A DNA stretch of 64,000 nt from Pseudorasbora parva (GCF_024679245.1 NC_090172.1:46731676-46795675), one strand, 5' to 3'; counted from the first letter of the stretch, positions 1 through 13,374 are shown. Numbers and translations: made by a program. The notes: a model not told the origin generated them from the sequence alone.

Positions 1-25
1 TGCATGAGGGTGTTAACTGCTGGGG

Positions 26-2401
26 GGCGGATCTACAGGGGGGCAAGGGGGAGTGCCCCCCCCCCATTCCAGAGCCTTGCCCTGACCCCCCCCCCCCCCC
101 CAACTGCCCCCCTAACTTTGATGTTCCAAAAACTGTAGTCCTACTTGTAAAAACAACCCGAACTGCCAGTATGTCCAATACATTTACCAAAAGTAAACCA
201 TTTAATTTTTTATTTTAAATGTATTAAAATTAAAATACATAAAATACCCCTCCCCCGCCCCTCAAATACGTCCCTGATTCAAACGTGCAGAGCGGCGTTC
301 GTTCGCTCAGTCTGGCTCAGACACACACACACACACAGACACAGCGAGTCTGCAGCGGTGCAAAGCCCAACAAACCCACTGGAGAGACTGATGAAGCGAG
401 TTTCCCCAGGTGTAGTTTAAACACGCGTTTAACTTAAAATTACATTTTTAATGAATTTATTGTGTGCTAAAGACGATTCAGCATCAGCAAAAACAGCGAG
501 TTTATTACGTTAGCCAAAATCAGCGCCGGAGACCGACAGACTAGACAAAGCAGGTTAACTTTTGAGTTTTGATATGTTAAAAAAAATCTCAGCTCTCAGA
601 TTATGTCACTTTTATTACGAAATTCAAAGAATAAATGCCGTTTTGGCGCTTGTAAATGTTACGTGACAGATCACTAGCTGCACTTGGACCGATATTTTTT
701 TCTAACTTACTAGCTAATAGTAAACACGAATGAACAATGTTGAAAGAAACAGTATCCTAACCTACCTAAATGTATATTCATATATAATATCGACCAATCA
801 ATCTATCAAAGGGGTCAATAACACAACTGGAGAACAATTATGTCACATAACATTTACCTCAGGAAAGCCATTAATGACAATAATAGGCTAACGTTATAGC
901 ACATTGGCTAGAAAGAAAAAAAAAAGCTATAGAGAGCTAAATATTTAGCTAAATATGTGTAGTGTACCATATTACATATGTATTATATTTGTATTTATAT
1001 CATTAAATAAAGTTGTTATTATAATAAAAAACGCATAATAATTTGAGTTATTTGTTACCTTAAATAACACTGCCAGCTGATAGGGCTCTGTATGTTTACA
1101 GCATTGGTAAGTTGTATTTTCTTGAGATTAGGTACATCTTGTGTGCTAATATTTTTCCAAATGAGTCAATATTAAATAAAATCACAATAATTTAATTTAA
1201 ATGAAATAACAAAAAGCGTAGCTTACCAGAAATTGTACCATGTAAACACTAACATGCTGTCACTAAAACTAATAAAATTCAGTTGTTACTAAAATGTTAG
1301 TGACAGTCATAATACACTTATTGTGACGCAATTAATTTTTTTTTTACATTGTGATTTAGCTAAGCAGTCCTATTAAATCCAATTCCTCTCAGATATCACA
1401 GCAATGAAACCAGGTTACAACTGGGGAAATAAATACAATAGGATTAAGTAGCCTAAACATAACTGTGTGTGCATGTGATAAATCTTTCTGATTTTATATT
1501 TGTTATATAGGCTACTTATTAGCTACATGGCCCTACATTGTAATGTAATACAAGGATAATCAGAGGTTTTCACATATTGACTTTTGCAGGCAAGAGTAGT
1601 TGAAGAAAATAGCTGGAGCCTAAAAGTGGGGATATTACTAGCTTTTTTGGTTAAAAAAAAAAAATCCAAAGAAGTACACAGGAGTATGAGCATGAGGAAA
1701 ATGAAGGAGAAGGAAGTAAACTGAAGAGGAGGCTCCAGATTCAGAGAGAGGGACAGAGGTAGGGAGTGATCAGGAGGAGGAAGATGACAGAGAGGAAGAG
1801 AGTAGACCTTCAATTCCCCCTGGACCACATGGTAAGTTTTTATTCTTTTATTCTTCTGAGAAAAACTCACCTGTGCTCAACCATTCCAGATGACCGTCTG
1901 AGAAATCTGGCTGTTCTCACTATTCAGAAACAGCGTGCAAAAGCACTAGATTGAGATATGTTTGTGAAACATTTTGCTGCGAAGCACAACAACCGTCGCC
2001 TTTCCTAAAAAATATGGGTGGTCATGGGTCATTTCATTTGTGGACTAATTATAAGTTTTTAATTATAATAAGAATTTGAGTATTGTCCACTGTTGTATAT
2101 TTGAGGTCCACTGCATATTGGACACAATTCTTGTACTTTTTTATATTTTCATTTAGCTTTTTATACTGTTTTGTTTTGTTTGAACGCTGGGCTTATTCCT
2201 GTTGTGAATTAAACACATTTTGTAGTGTGTTTAAGGGCATGATTAAACAATAAGTACTGTCTGTAGTTTAAAAGTGGATTTGTGTTTGTTTTGTTAAAGC
2301 AATTCACATATAGGGATTTCCATGTACCGTCTACCCCTGCCACCCTGCCAAGACCTCTTGCCACCCCTTTGCCCCTCCATGTCAAATTTTCTAGATCCGC
2401 C
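26..2401. repeat. Candidate non-autonomous DNA element (or two related repeat ends)
   Basis: The 10-mer GGCGGATCTA at 26-35 recurs as its exact reverse complement at 2392-2401. Each copy is next to a purine- or pyrimidine-rich 'ggggcaagggg'-like stretch (36-60 and about 2340-2385). This is what the two ends of a DNA transposon look like. The target-site duplication is not clean: the flanks gtgttaac and gtgtcact only partly agree, and the left end lies at the window edge. The interior is AT-rich, with a poly-C run near 90, a short CA repeat at 321-340, and no recognisable coding region. It could also be two unrelated insertions of one repeat family. Confidence 0.35.
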
Positions 2402-4247
2402 ACTGGTGTCACTGGCAGGGAGGGAGTTTGGGGGGAGGGGGGTTGATGTGTATGTCAGGGGTGTCTGTTGGTTGTGCTCACTGGCAATTGTGGAGCAGCT
2501 CCCAGACCTAGAGAATATTGTATATCTACAATAATTTTTATTGACAAGTTTAAATTACAATTATTATTTTTAGTACTAATAATATTATAGTTATTATAAA
2601 TTAATTGTACTACCACTACTATTATCATCATGTATCATCACTATAAATTACAAATGTTACCACTACTATTACTATTATCATGAATATTGTTGTTATTACC
2701 ACTACTGCTACTATTATTATTGTTGTTGTTAAATTTATTATATATAATTGTTGTTGTTATAGTTATTATTATGATTACTAATGCTACTACAACTCTATTA
2801 CTATTTTCTTTCTCTTGGTTTTTGTTTTGTTCTTATTTTCTCTCTTCTGTACGGGTATGTATATCACTTGTCCCCTACCTTGTATAAGCTAGGCTACTGT
2901 TTTGTCAATAAATAAATAAAAACTCTTCTAGAAGAATGTTAAAAAAAATCCTATAAACACACTCCTAAACTTTGTGGAAAGCCTTCCCAGATAAGTTGAA
3001 GCTGTTATAGCTGCAAAGGATGTGCCAACTCTATTTTACACCATACGTATTAAGAATGGGATGTCATTAAAGTTCATGTGCATGGTTGCAACATTTGGCA
3101 ATATAGTAGGCCAATGTGTAGGTGTAGATTGACATTTATTTCTGTGGAATACCTCCACCTACTGGACGTTGACTGAAACATACATGCAAGTAACTTTTTT
3201 ATGTTTCACAGACTACAGTACAGTGCAATAATTCTGTGAAAACCCTATAATCACATCGTAGTTTTCACAGCATTCACTTCTTGCAATAGCAAGATCACTT
3301 TTCCACAATCACACTTGCCAAACTTTCTTTCACAAATACTGTCACCGTTTTGTTCATTATTAGATTAATGTTAGCTAATGGGACCTTATTTCAAAATGTT
3401 ACCAAATAGTTAGCCTATAAGCAAGTTCCTGCATAATTCCTGTAATTTTGTAAAAGTCTTTTTTTTTTTTTTAAGTTGCCGGTCATAAACACATTTAAGC
3501 TTAATTTAACCAAATAAAGATGCAATATCTCTTCTCAAGAAGAAATAAGGATGCTACGAGGGTTTTACTTGTCGGTGCAGTAAAAAGTAAGGTGGATAAA
3601 AGTTAAACGTCTAGTTTCACCCTTATTATTCAATAAACAGATCTCTTTCGGGTCAGTGAGAACCGCTGCTCACCAAGTTTCCATGACGTGAGCTCGTAAT
3701 TTTTAGACGTGCGTATCTGGTATATCATAATAGCGTATAGAAACTGATTAGTTAAATTAGAGAGTACTTTATAACAATGACTAGTTTATTGAATTGGGAA
3801 AAACAGACTTATTGATTGATTAATTGCACCCCATAAAGAGAAATGGGGGAGGGCATCTGGCAACCAACCCCGTCATGTGATGTGGTCTGTTAGTAGGCCA
3901 GTAGCCTATAAGTTAAGTGTTTGCTGGAGGTCCGCTGAATCTGCGTTTGTCCTCTCAGCATCCATTCACGGTACGATTTATTCCTTAATATTTACTCCAA
4001 ATACAAACAATTGTATAATTTGTGTGATAGTTATATGACAAGAAAAAAAGAAAAGCATAAACGTAACATCCGCCTGCATTTTAGATAGCAAAAGCTATAT
4101 TATGTTAATTTCTTTTTTTGCGTGGGGCTTTTTGCGATTTAATAAAGTTATTTTATTCAATTTATACAAATAGTTTATATTTGGAATTCATTTTTTTTTT
4201 TCAAAATTGCAACAACAAAACCGGAAGTTGTGGAGCTAAGTTCCGGT
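2402..4247. other. Intergenic, AT-rich, no gene seen
   Basis: The stretch contains a diffuse low-complexity zone of TTA/TTG/ACT triplets at about 2570-2790 and poly-A/T runs. No exon with plausible splice sites and homology was found. The short reading frames here are composed of the low-complexity sequence. Confidence 0.6.
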
Positions 4248-4329
4248 GCTGCGATGGCCGAGTGGTTAAGGCGTTGGACTTGAAATCCAATGGGGTCTCC
4301 CCGCGCAGGTTCGAACCCTGCTCGCAGCG
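4248..4329 (+). tRNA. tRNA-Ser (anticodon TGA)
   Basis: An 82-nt cloverleaf. The acceptor stem GCTGCGA (4248-4254) pairs with TCGCAGC (4322-4328), followed by discriminator G. The D-arm has the A box TGGCCGAGTGG. The anticodon stem TTGGA/TCCAA encloses the loop CTTGAAA, giving anticodon TGA, which reads UCA. A long class-II variable arm (GGGGTCTCCCC region) is typical of serine tRNA, and the B box is GGTTCGAACCC. A T-run at 4341-4344 can serve as the Pol III stop. There is no intron. The sequence agrees with vertebrate Ser-TGA tRNAs as I know them, so it looks functional. Confidence 0.96.
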
Positions 4330-4784
4330 AAAAAAATATTGTTTTGAAGAAGTGAAAATTGCAGTCATATGTCACTTGTGTAAAGTATGTGGGTATTTAA
4401 AAAAAATAAAGTGCTGAATCCAACAAGGAACGACACGACATACCTGTATCCATGTACAGGTGTGGATTGGTGGAATACTGTTACAATCTTCTTAAACACA
4501 CTGCAATTCATATTCAAACTTTTTAGTTTAGAGTCATTACTTATAAATGCAAGTTATATCATAATGCCTTTAGACAAAACTCATGCATGAAGGTATGCAT
4601 GCAAAGACGGAAATAAGTCTTCACCATGTCCATACCCTAACTTATTTTCTCCCTAAATGTAATTAAAACCATAACGTACATTTAAAATTCAGACAAACAT
4701 TGCTATATTTAATTCATATTTAAGGGTTTGATGTTTTTAACTCAATCTGCAAAGAATGTAACTCAAAACACGAAGGGTTAATTT
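4330..4784. other. Intergenic spacer between tRNA-Ser and the FMO promoter
   Basis: AT-rich sequence of about 450 bp. Nothing recognised. Confidence 0.6.
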
Positions 4785-4848
4785 GATTGCCGGGGTAGCT
4801 GGACTGATTCCAACTCGATTGCCGGGCTAGCTGGACGTATTCCAACTC
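4785..4848 (+). promoter_or_regulatory. Two tandem 32-bp copies directly upstream of the FMO TATA box
   Basis: 4785-4816 and 4817-4848 are near-identical direct repeats beginning GATTGCCGGG and ending ATTCCAACTC. They differ at only three or four bases. The second copy ends four bases before the TATA box, so the pair lies where proximal promoter elements would be. No known factor site was assigned to the unit. Confidence 0.6.
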
Positions 4849-4852
4849 GTCG

Positions 4853-4859
4853 TATAAAA
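4853..4859 (+). promoter_or_regulatory. TATA box of the FMO gene
   Basis: TATAAAA at 4853-4859, 163 bp before the ATG at 5022. It predicts transcription from about 4885 and a 5' leader of about 140 nt without a needed intron. Confidence 0.6.
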
Positions 4860-5021
4860 TTAGACGAGCATTCGCTTTGCCTTTGACAGACTGACAGACC
4901 CTAGTACTGATCACCCAGGACAGCTGTAGATTACCGGTTTGAAATCTAAACTGGTTTAAGGTATCTACGTCTATTTCATCAGGTGTTAACTTCCTAGTGC
5001 ATACCCGCATTTTGCATAACG

Positions 5022-7936
5022 ATGGCCGGCTTTGGGAAGCTGCGCGTCGCAGTGGTCGGGGCCGGTGCTGCGGGACTCTGCGCGGCCCGCCATCTCCTCT
5101 CCCGCCCGGACACTTTCGCACCACCTGTGGTATACGAGGTCACCAAGAACATTGGAGGAACGTGGGTCTATGAGGACAGAGTGGGGTTTTACGACAATGG
5201 CTTACCGATTCACAGCAGCATGTACAGGGACCTCAGGTGAATTTATCAGTGTCAGTAGTAGTTATCCTTTTATAGTGCTAATGCAACTGAAACTATTTAT
5301 ATTTAATATTCCAAGAAATATGGATTGACATCCCAGGATAGATTAACATTTTACAATAATAATTAAATACGAGTAAATCAGTGTTGTAAGCAATCATACA
5401 ATAGCTAGTCCATTTGACAGTGATTGTTGTTTTGCACTTATTGAAATGAAATACAAAAATTTTAATTAGATTTGCTTGAATTTCACTTAATGTCCTTCCA
5501 TTTAAACTCTTCTTGAAATATCACTAGCCTGTGTATAAAGCTGTATTTTATAATGTATTTTGCCATGTATTCTCTCATGCTAGAACCAATATTCCCAAAG
5601 AGGTGATGTCATTCCCCGACTTTCCTTTTGCAAAGCATCTCCCCTCTTTTGTCCATCACACAGAGGTACGGAAGTACCTTGAGCAGTACTGTGATCATTT
5701 TCGCCTGTGGGACCACATACAGGTGAAGAAGAAAAAAAACACTGTCTAATACTGACACAATGTTCAACATGTCAGCTCAATTCTTGCTCATAATAGTTTT
5801 TGAATAGTTTGACAGATAATCGTCAATTTCACCGTTTATTCTAGTCAGTCGTGTCAAAAATCACATACCTTATCTTTACTGTTTCATTTATGATCAGAGA
5901 GAGAATTTATAGCCACCTATTCAAAGGACTGAATGTTGCTGATTCATTCATTTGCTTGATAACCATCAGTTTAAATCTTATAAAAAGTACTGATAGGTGC
6001 ATTCCTCTCTTCCACCAAGTTTGGCACCTCAGTGGGCTCGGTGACCCCAGTAGATGTAAAGGGTGGGTGGAATGGGATGGCGTGGAATGTCACCTCCAAT
6101 GATGGCCTAGACCACAGCAAATCCACTACAGAGCGATTTGATGCTGTTATGGTGTGTAATGGGTAAGTGCACAGAAAAATGAGTGAACCGTGCATTGCAA
6201 AACCTTTCTATGTGCAACATTATTTAAATGTATGCCTAGATCAATAAGGTCATTGGGTACAGTAGATTAAATAGTAACTAATGACGCAATGAAACTATTG
6301 CACTCTCACTTATATACTGTGCCAATTTTCCTGTGTAAAATGTGATTATGTAATCAGGTGTGAAAATTATTTAAAAATGTCTTACAAGTTCAATTATGTG
6401 TGTTTATTTCAGACATTTCTACGACCCCTACATCCCTGCAATACCTGGACTTGAAAAATTCAACGGTTTTCCCTTCCTTACATTACATAATACATTTTTA
6501 CATCTTTTGTAAAGTAATTCAAAATAATCTAAAATCTTGCAAACCAAGTGTGCGCTTAGCAGCTAAACCCCTTTAAAATGTGCTTGGACTTGCAAATACC
6601 TAAAGCGCCCTTCACTGTTTCAACATGTTATATGTTTATCAGCATGAGGGGTCTTCTGAGAAATGCTTTAGATATAACTGTGGCTTTTGTTCGAGAGTAG
6701 ACATAGTTTTGGTTAATCATTATATTACTTAGCATTTATCAGTGCATTCATTTACCTTTACATTTTTTAAGATGTTGAGATTGGAATATATGTTATCCAT
6801 TTCACAAAGTGCAATGAGAAGTCAAGGCTTTATTGTATCAGATTAAATAATAGAAATTCTATATGTCAATTTATATAGGGTTACAGTTTTAGTAATTGTT
6901 TAAAAAATATTGTGCCTTGCACACCCAAATAATTTGTAGGTGTGTAGGATGAAAGTACAATATTAACTAAACAATGTATAAATCCCTCACTAATCAAAAT
7001 TACATCATAACTGTTTTTTGTGTGCAAGTTTTTCATATGCAGAATTTAAATATTGTTTTCATCAATACAGCTTTGCAAAAAATATTTGATTTGTTTGTTT
7101 TTTAGGAACGCTGATGCACAGTCATGATTACCGTAGTGCTGAACCTTTGGCGGGAAAGTCAGTGGTGCTACTAGGAGCGGGTCTCTCGGGTCTGGATATT
7201 GCCATGGAGCTCTCTGGTGTTAATGCTAAGGTCCCTCACAGTGTTCAATTGTATAGCTAATCATAATTATGCATATTTGATTTAAATCTAAAAAAAATAC
7301 TACTTCACGAGTTCACACCTACATATAATTTATATATACTTGTATTTGGCGTGCTGTCTAGGGGGAGTGCTTCGAGCTTGGAATTTGGCCTGAACCCAGA
7401 GCCCCCCATCCCCCCCCCCCCCAAGTTACTATAAAAATAATAAAGTAATTAATAACTAGTTAGTAATTACATCTTCATTAGTGTAATTACATTTCTGTAC
7501 AAAGTAAAAGTAGTCTCTTAAAAATAGTATTTGGTTACTTATTAGTATTTACTTTCTAAATCCTATATCAACCTCGACTAGTTAAGTAGCCAATTCAACG
7601 ATAGGCATGCTATTTTAATTCTTTCAAATAAATAATATACAACTACATAAATTATTCTTATTAACTAACCAAAGTATTACAAATGTGAAAAGGATGCATA
7701 CAAGCATGCATTTTAAAGTTAGACTTTAAATTTTGATGTTAATTCCACTATTGTATTAACCTTTATATAATTGTTCTACAGTCTAAATGCGGTATTAGTT
7801 TAATTACATCAGAAGTAACTATTTCATTCCATTTTTCAAGGGAAAAGTAATTAAATTACTGTAACCAATTACTTAGTAACTAATTACACCCAACACTGGT
7901 GGAGGGATGCTGATAAACTGTCAATAAACGGAGGCA

Positions 7937-7973
<37 letters not shown>

Positions 7974-10900
7974 CTTATAGTTGATTAGCTGAGTGCTCTC
8001 CACTTGTGTCAATTATCTGAATGTGCTCCTTCATATCCATCATATGAATTTTGCACAGATTTTGCCTGATTTGCAGTCTTGATTTGAGTTAATATTAGTT
8101 GCTAAAAATCAGAGCCAGTCTGCTAATTTTGCTTAGACAGAAACAGAAAAGTAGTGTATGATGCAGGCACATATTTTAATTCCATCCAGTGGGAGGATAT
8201 CAAACATTGATATTTTGATCTGGTTTTAGAACAAGTTTATATTTATTTATACTAAGATTTGTGTCAAAAGAAACCGACTTGTTCTTGTGCTTTTATAGAT
8301 GCTTGTATGTTTACTGCAAGCATAAGAGTACCATCCGAAGTATTTTATCTGGAATTTCTTTGCAAATGTACCTTTATTTACACATCATTTTCCTCCAGGT
8401 GATCCTGAGTCATGGGCAGCGACCTTTGACCTGCCCCCTTCCTCCAGGAGTCCAGCAGGCTCCTCCAGTAACCTCTGTATTGGATGATGGGACTCTGGAG
8501 TTCAAGGATGGGGAGAGGGCCAAGCCAGAGGTGTTCCTGTTTTGTACAGGCTACAACTTCACCTTCCCATTCCTGGATAAGAAAGTGGGTGTAAATGTGC
8601 GGGAGCACCTCGTCTGGCCTCTCTATAAATTCCTAATGCCTCCGGCCTACCCATCACTCTTTATAGTGGGCATCTGCAGAGCTATATGCCCTTTCCCACA
8701 TTTTCATATTCAGGTAAGTTGCACAAATACATTTTGTTTGAGGGAATATGTGTGACTGAGGTATTTCTCTAATTCCCCTTTACATGTGTTTTTTTTTTTT
8801 AGATTTATTGTTAACTTTACAATAAGCTTCCATTTTTATCATTAGTCATTCACAATTTAATTCGCATTTATTTTTATAGAGTTTTTCACAGTACATATAA
8901 TTTCAAAGCAACTTTACAGAAAATTACAGTTTCTACATTACAATTTAGAGTAATCTTGAGAGGAGACTGTCAAAGTAATGTCCAAATGCCAGAAATGTAC
9001 AATTCTAAGATAATACAAATCATGCAGTTAGCTAATATCACATATTCATTGACAGAAATAACAAGCTACACTTATAGCAACATATCGAAAATTTGGCAGT
9101 GGTGCACGTTGATTAAGAGTTGGCGTCATCTCTTCAGAGGTGTTGGGTCATCTGAAAACTTCGTAGCTGCTGTTTCTAACTTTTCAAGCAATACATAGTC
9201 ATTTGCTTTTGATCTTATATAACTGGAGTGCAGTTATATGTGAATCTACAAGGTTTGTAGATTAACATATAACATGTATAAGGTTTTATGTGAATCTATC
9301 TTTAGTGGTTAGGATGATTGTTGTACCTGGGGCCTGTACCATGATGGTAGTTTAACAAACTCAGGGTTACAGGATTAGTTTTGAGATGACAAACCAAACC
9401 AATGTGTTAAGGCTGCCCCATGATGCTGATCATCAGCTTTCTCTGTCAAGTCAGGCTTTGATCCTGAGTTCAGGAGTTTAGCTGTGACATCAGTAGTGAA
9501 GAGCCAATCACACGCTGTGGATCAGTGGAACTGAGATTCTCTTCTCGCGAGAGAAGCAGTGAGATTCATTTCTCTCTTCTGCAGATTATTACATACAAAA
9601 AAATACACAGCAAAAAGAAAAGCTGTCTATGAAAGAGGACAACTTAAAGAAAAAATAGTTTACGTCAATGCAAGTAAAAGTTATGAAATTAGTGTAGTTG
9701 ATATAGAGAAAATGGAACATTTAACTTTTTTTAATAGTTTTATTTATTGACTTTAAAACTTCTATGACTTCATGTAGGCTATTCATATTAATTTTAACAA
9801 AGTGCCTATTAATGATTGATTAACTAAAATGATAAATGTGTAATTAATTAAGGGTATAATAATTACATCAATGATATCTAAATCATTCAAAATTATTATT
9901 ATTATTATTATTATTATTATAAATAAGCATTTTTAAAAGCCAGACGCTTTAATCTTTAAAAACCATTTGCTATGTAGTGACCTTTAGTTTGGAGTAGAAA
10001 CAGGGGTAGTGACTTTATTACATCAGAAGTGTCATTTTACTCACAGCTGATTGGTCCAATTTCAGTTTGAGATCTCTTATCCAGAACATAACCTGCCCGA
10101 GGGGGTAATCCTAGCACTCGGAAAGCGTTCCACCCATAGGGGCGGCCATGGCTAACCAAGCCATCACCTGCTGTTAGCATCCCATTGACTCCCATTCATT
10201 TTTGAGTCACTTTGACAGTGAATAACTTTACATCAGAGGCGTTTAAAGACTCCATTTGTCCATTGTTTATTTCTAAAGAAACACGACAATGCATAAAAGG
10301 CTCCATTACCTTGTATCTTACACTATCACCCCGCAGAAGCTGTTTTTGTAAAAATAGGCTAACGACTGCATCATACCTAACAGGACTCTGTCGCACAGTT
10401 GAGAAATTACCGTATAGACCTGAGGAGACGCTCAGAAACAATCTTTTACTGTCTATGAGGCAGTCGGGGGTACGTGGAGACATAAAGTCCGAAAAAGTCA
10501 AGGGAGAAGAATGGGGAGAAGCCCATAGTGAGCCAAAAGCAACGGGACAAAACATTGCAAAAACAAAACAACAGACAAAACAAAACAACAGACAGGTTGC
10601 TCACGTCACATCTACGTCGTCAAGCTCAGTCTGAGCCTGCGCAGTTTGCTCAGCCATCAGGAAGTGAGTGCTTCTAATTGACCTCACTTTCCGACGTTGA
10701 AGTCTATGGGAACGCTCTGTCCATTTCTTTTACTGTCTATGAACCTGCCCCAGAGCAGGTTAGCCGTGGAGCGTAAGTCACTAAGGCGATGAACACAGCT
10801 AAAAGCCAAACCACTTTAATGTTACCTAAAACCCAGCATTGTCACAAACTAAGCTTAAACAAATCTGGCTAGCCAGCTAAACCAGCTTCATGGTACAGGC

Positions 10901-11712
10901 CCCTGGTTGATGGCAAATGTCAGCAGTACTAACCTTACAAGGTAGTGATTAATGACATCATCACTTTGTGGCAGAATATCGATCTCAGTAAGTGATGTTT
11001 GGCTTGACCGCAAGGCTTTTCTACATTACTTAACAATGAAAAATACTTTGAAAACATTTATAAACCTCAGGTAGTTCATTTCAACATTTACTAAAACATT
11101 ATTAAAAAAATCTAAAGTTGTATCTGTTAATATTATTTAATGGACCTGAGCTAATATGAACAGTTGTGTTTTTATTAACTTCATTACCAAAGATTAATAA
11201 ATACAGTAACAAATGTATTACTATTTTTTAGTTAATGAATAAGCAATAACTATTTGTAAGTAATGGCACCTTATTGTAAAGTGTTACCAAGTTATTATTA
11301 AATTCCTATTTCAAAATGCATCCTCTTTCTTGTTTCCTAATTTTCCCCTCAGTCTCAGTTTGTCCTGTCAGTGTTGGATGGATCTTTCCCCCTGCCTTCA
11401 CGTGAGGATATGGAGAACGATATTGAGTTGGACATTGCCGCCCGTCGTTCTCGTGGGATTGCCACCCGCCATATCCTTAAACTGGATTCTGAGCAGTGGG
11501 CCTACAATGACGAGCTTGCCCGCCTGGGGAGATTCCAACCCCTCCCACGCTATTGGAGCAATCTGTACGAATCCAACAAGGTGTTCCGTGCCCGAGACAT
11601 GCTCAATTACAAGACCTACAACTACACTGTCCTCAAAGACATGGAGTGGAAGGTGCACGATTTGCATGGGCAGCAGCTTCAGAAGCCTCTGCCTGTTAAA
11701 AAACAAATATAA
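5022..11712 (+). CDS. Flavin-containing monooxygenase, FMO GS-OX-like (7 exons)
   Basis: Predicted to oxidise soft nucleophilic N or S atoms of small molecules using FAD, NADPH and O2. Exons inferred from splice sites and reading phase: 5022-5236, 5584-5722, 6020-6162, 6413-6465, 7106-7230, 8399-8713 and 11353-11712. The join is in frame and gives 449 residues. Visible motifs: FAD-binding GAGAAG (13-18), the FMO signature FxGxxxHxxxY as FNGTLMHSHDY (182-192), NADPH-binding GAGLSG (207-212), and FCTGY (273-277), the family's FATGY-type motif. It is shorter than the roughly 530-residue membrane FMO1-5 and lacks their C-terminal hydrophobic anchor, which fits the compact GS-OX-like branch. The donors of introns 4 (gttttc) and 5 (gtccct) are weak. 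Intron 6 (8714-11352) is enlarged by transposons. The start is the first ATG after the TATA box and opens the usual N-terminus. Confidence 0.93.
7430..7905. repeat. Dispersed DNA-transposon fragment in FMO intron 5
   Basis: AT-rich sequence rich in 'taattacttagtaactaattac' type words, ending in cacccaacactg at about 7899. CAGTGTTGGG, its reverse complement, is a familiar end of abundant fish DNA repeats. The left boundary is not clear. A (TA)n run follows at 7941-7970. Confidence 0.5.
8860..9200. repeat. Retroposon-like 3' tail fragment in FMO intron 6
   Basis: The sequence from 'tttatttttatagagtttttcaca' through 'caaagcaactttacagaaaa' resembles the 3' tail of fish LINE/SINE repeats (compare 28805-28990). 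No coding region was seen. The assignment is by resemblance only. Confidence 0.45.
9330..10902. mobile_element. PIF/Harbinger-like element with 3-bp TSD, split by a nested MITE
   Basis: The terminal inverted repeats match at 23 of 27 positions: the left end starts GGGCCTGTACCATGATGG at 9330 and the right end is the reverse complement of GGGCCTGTACCATGAAGC, finishing at 10902. Flanking CTG (9327-9329 and 10903-10905) is a 3-bp target duplication, as made by PIF/Harbinger transposases. Without the nested MITE and its duplicated target the element would be about 920 bp. It has no transposase frame, so it is non-autonomous. It lies inside FMO intron 6. Confidence 0.7.
10098..10741 (+). mobile_element. 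hAT-like MITE, copy 1 (644 bp), nested in the PIF/Harbinger-like element
   Basis: Bounded by exact 8-bp duplications AACCTGCC at 10090-10097 and 10742-10749. The element runs from CGAGGGGGTAATC to TTTTACTGTCTATG. The ends are a weak inverted repeat (CAAGGGGGTAA in copy 2 against CATAGACAGTAA). A second copy lies in the opposite orientation at 14131-14795 with its own 8-bp duplication. The 8-bp duplication indicates a hAT transposase in trans. Open frames inside are repeat-derived and appear in both copies. Confidence 0.75.
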
Positions 11713-11927
11713 GCTGTGATCGAAAAATATAGGCCTAGCATCATTTGGAGTATAATAGGCATATGCCAGTGTAGCAAGTAAAATTAGGGTATTAATAAAT
11801 AGTTCAATATTTTGACTAATATGTTTATCAATTATTTTGTAAAATATCTAACCGTACTCTTTTATTTTATGAGCTAAAATATCTTTAGTTTCTAATCTTG
11901 TTGTTTGGAATAAGCTGATTTTAAAAT

Positions 11928-11933
11928 AATAAA
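11928..11933 (+). terminator. Poly(A) signal of the FMO gene
   Basis: AATAAA 216 bp after the FMO stop codon. Another AATAAA lies a few bases further on. It is the first clear signal downstream of the gene. Confidence 0.6.
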
Positions 11934-12044
11934 CCATAAATTAATAAACAATATGAATCATAGTGTTAATATAATGCCATAACCTAAATTGTACTCAAAG
12001 ACCAGAAATTCCCAATTCCAGAGAATGCTTGTAGAAAAAAAAAA

Positions 12045-12290
12045 TCACCATAATGTCATTCCAAACATGTATAACTTTCTTTCTTTTGTGGAAATATAAA
12101 ATAATATATTTTGTCTATATAATGGAAGTTAATGGTCACCGAAAATCTTTGGTTACAGACATTATTTAAAATATATGTTTTTCAAAATAAGACTTATTTT
12201 GTGTTCCACAGGAGAAAGTAAAGCATACAGATTTGAAATGACATGAGTGATGACAGAATTTTCATTTTTGGTTGAACTATCCTTTTAAGC
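12045..12290. repeat. Angel-like palindromic MITE fragment
   Basis: Contains 'tgtcattccaaacatgtata', 'aaaataatatattttg' and ends in 'tttttggttgaactatccttt', the reverse of the GGATAGTTCACCCAAAAATG terminus of the abundant fish MITE usually called Angel. The left end has decayed. Copies of the family also occur at 15238-15514, 24571-25045, 37366-39255, 47345-47535 and 55395-55640. Confidence 0.6.
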
Positions 12291-12885
12291 AGGTTCCAGT
12301 GGATACTTTTTGTTGGATGCATGTTGTTTGTATTGTGATTAGTGAAACTGGTTTATATAAACCACATTGACTTAATGCTAAGCAATAGATGGTATGTTTC
12401 TGCAGTCTGCCATTTTTGTGTCTGAAAACATTTCTTACGTTGAGTATTTTGTGTGGCCTTAATGGAACATTATTGTCCTTTGTCAGTCACCTGCCTGTTT
12501 AAGTGATGGTCTGCACTACTTTTAGTTGTGAGAGATGGGAACAGACATTTTTATACTTATGCTACAATTGCGTGGTCTGTGCCACAAAACTTTCAACCTC
12601 TATGCAAAAGAAGTTAACACAGCCCTGTAAGGATATTAGGTTAAAGGAGGGTGATGAAACCCTAAACCTAATTTTTTGGAAAACAATACACATTTCAGAT
12701 TTGATGTTTGTAGTGGGCTTAATGATATTCATAAGACATAAAAGTTTGGGGAACACTGATCAAGACATTGTAGTTGTAATTATGTCCACAACCCAATCAA
12801 TTGTCTTGATAACGTTTACATAAAACCAGATAATTGTTCCAAAAGAGTAACCGCAAGCGATATTCTAAAAACAATTAGAACGTCA

Positions 12886-13374
<489 letters not shown>

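Noticed and set aside
10196..10634. Open frames of 130-140 codons, with the same peptide words at 14535-14747
   Set aside because: They fall inside the two copies of the hAT-like MITE and match each other only because the repeat does. No transposase or other domain is present.
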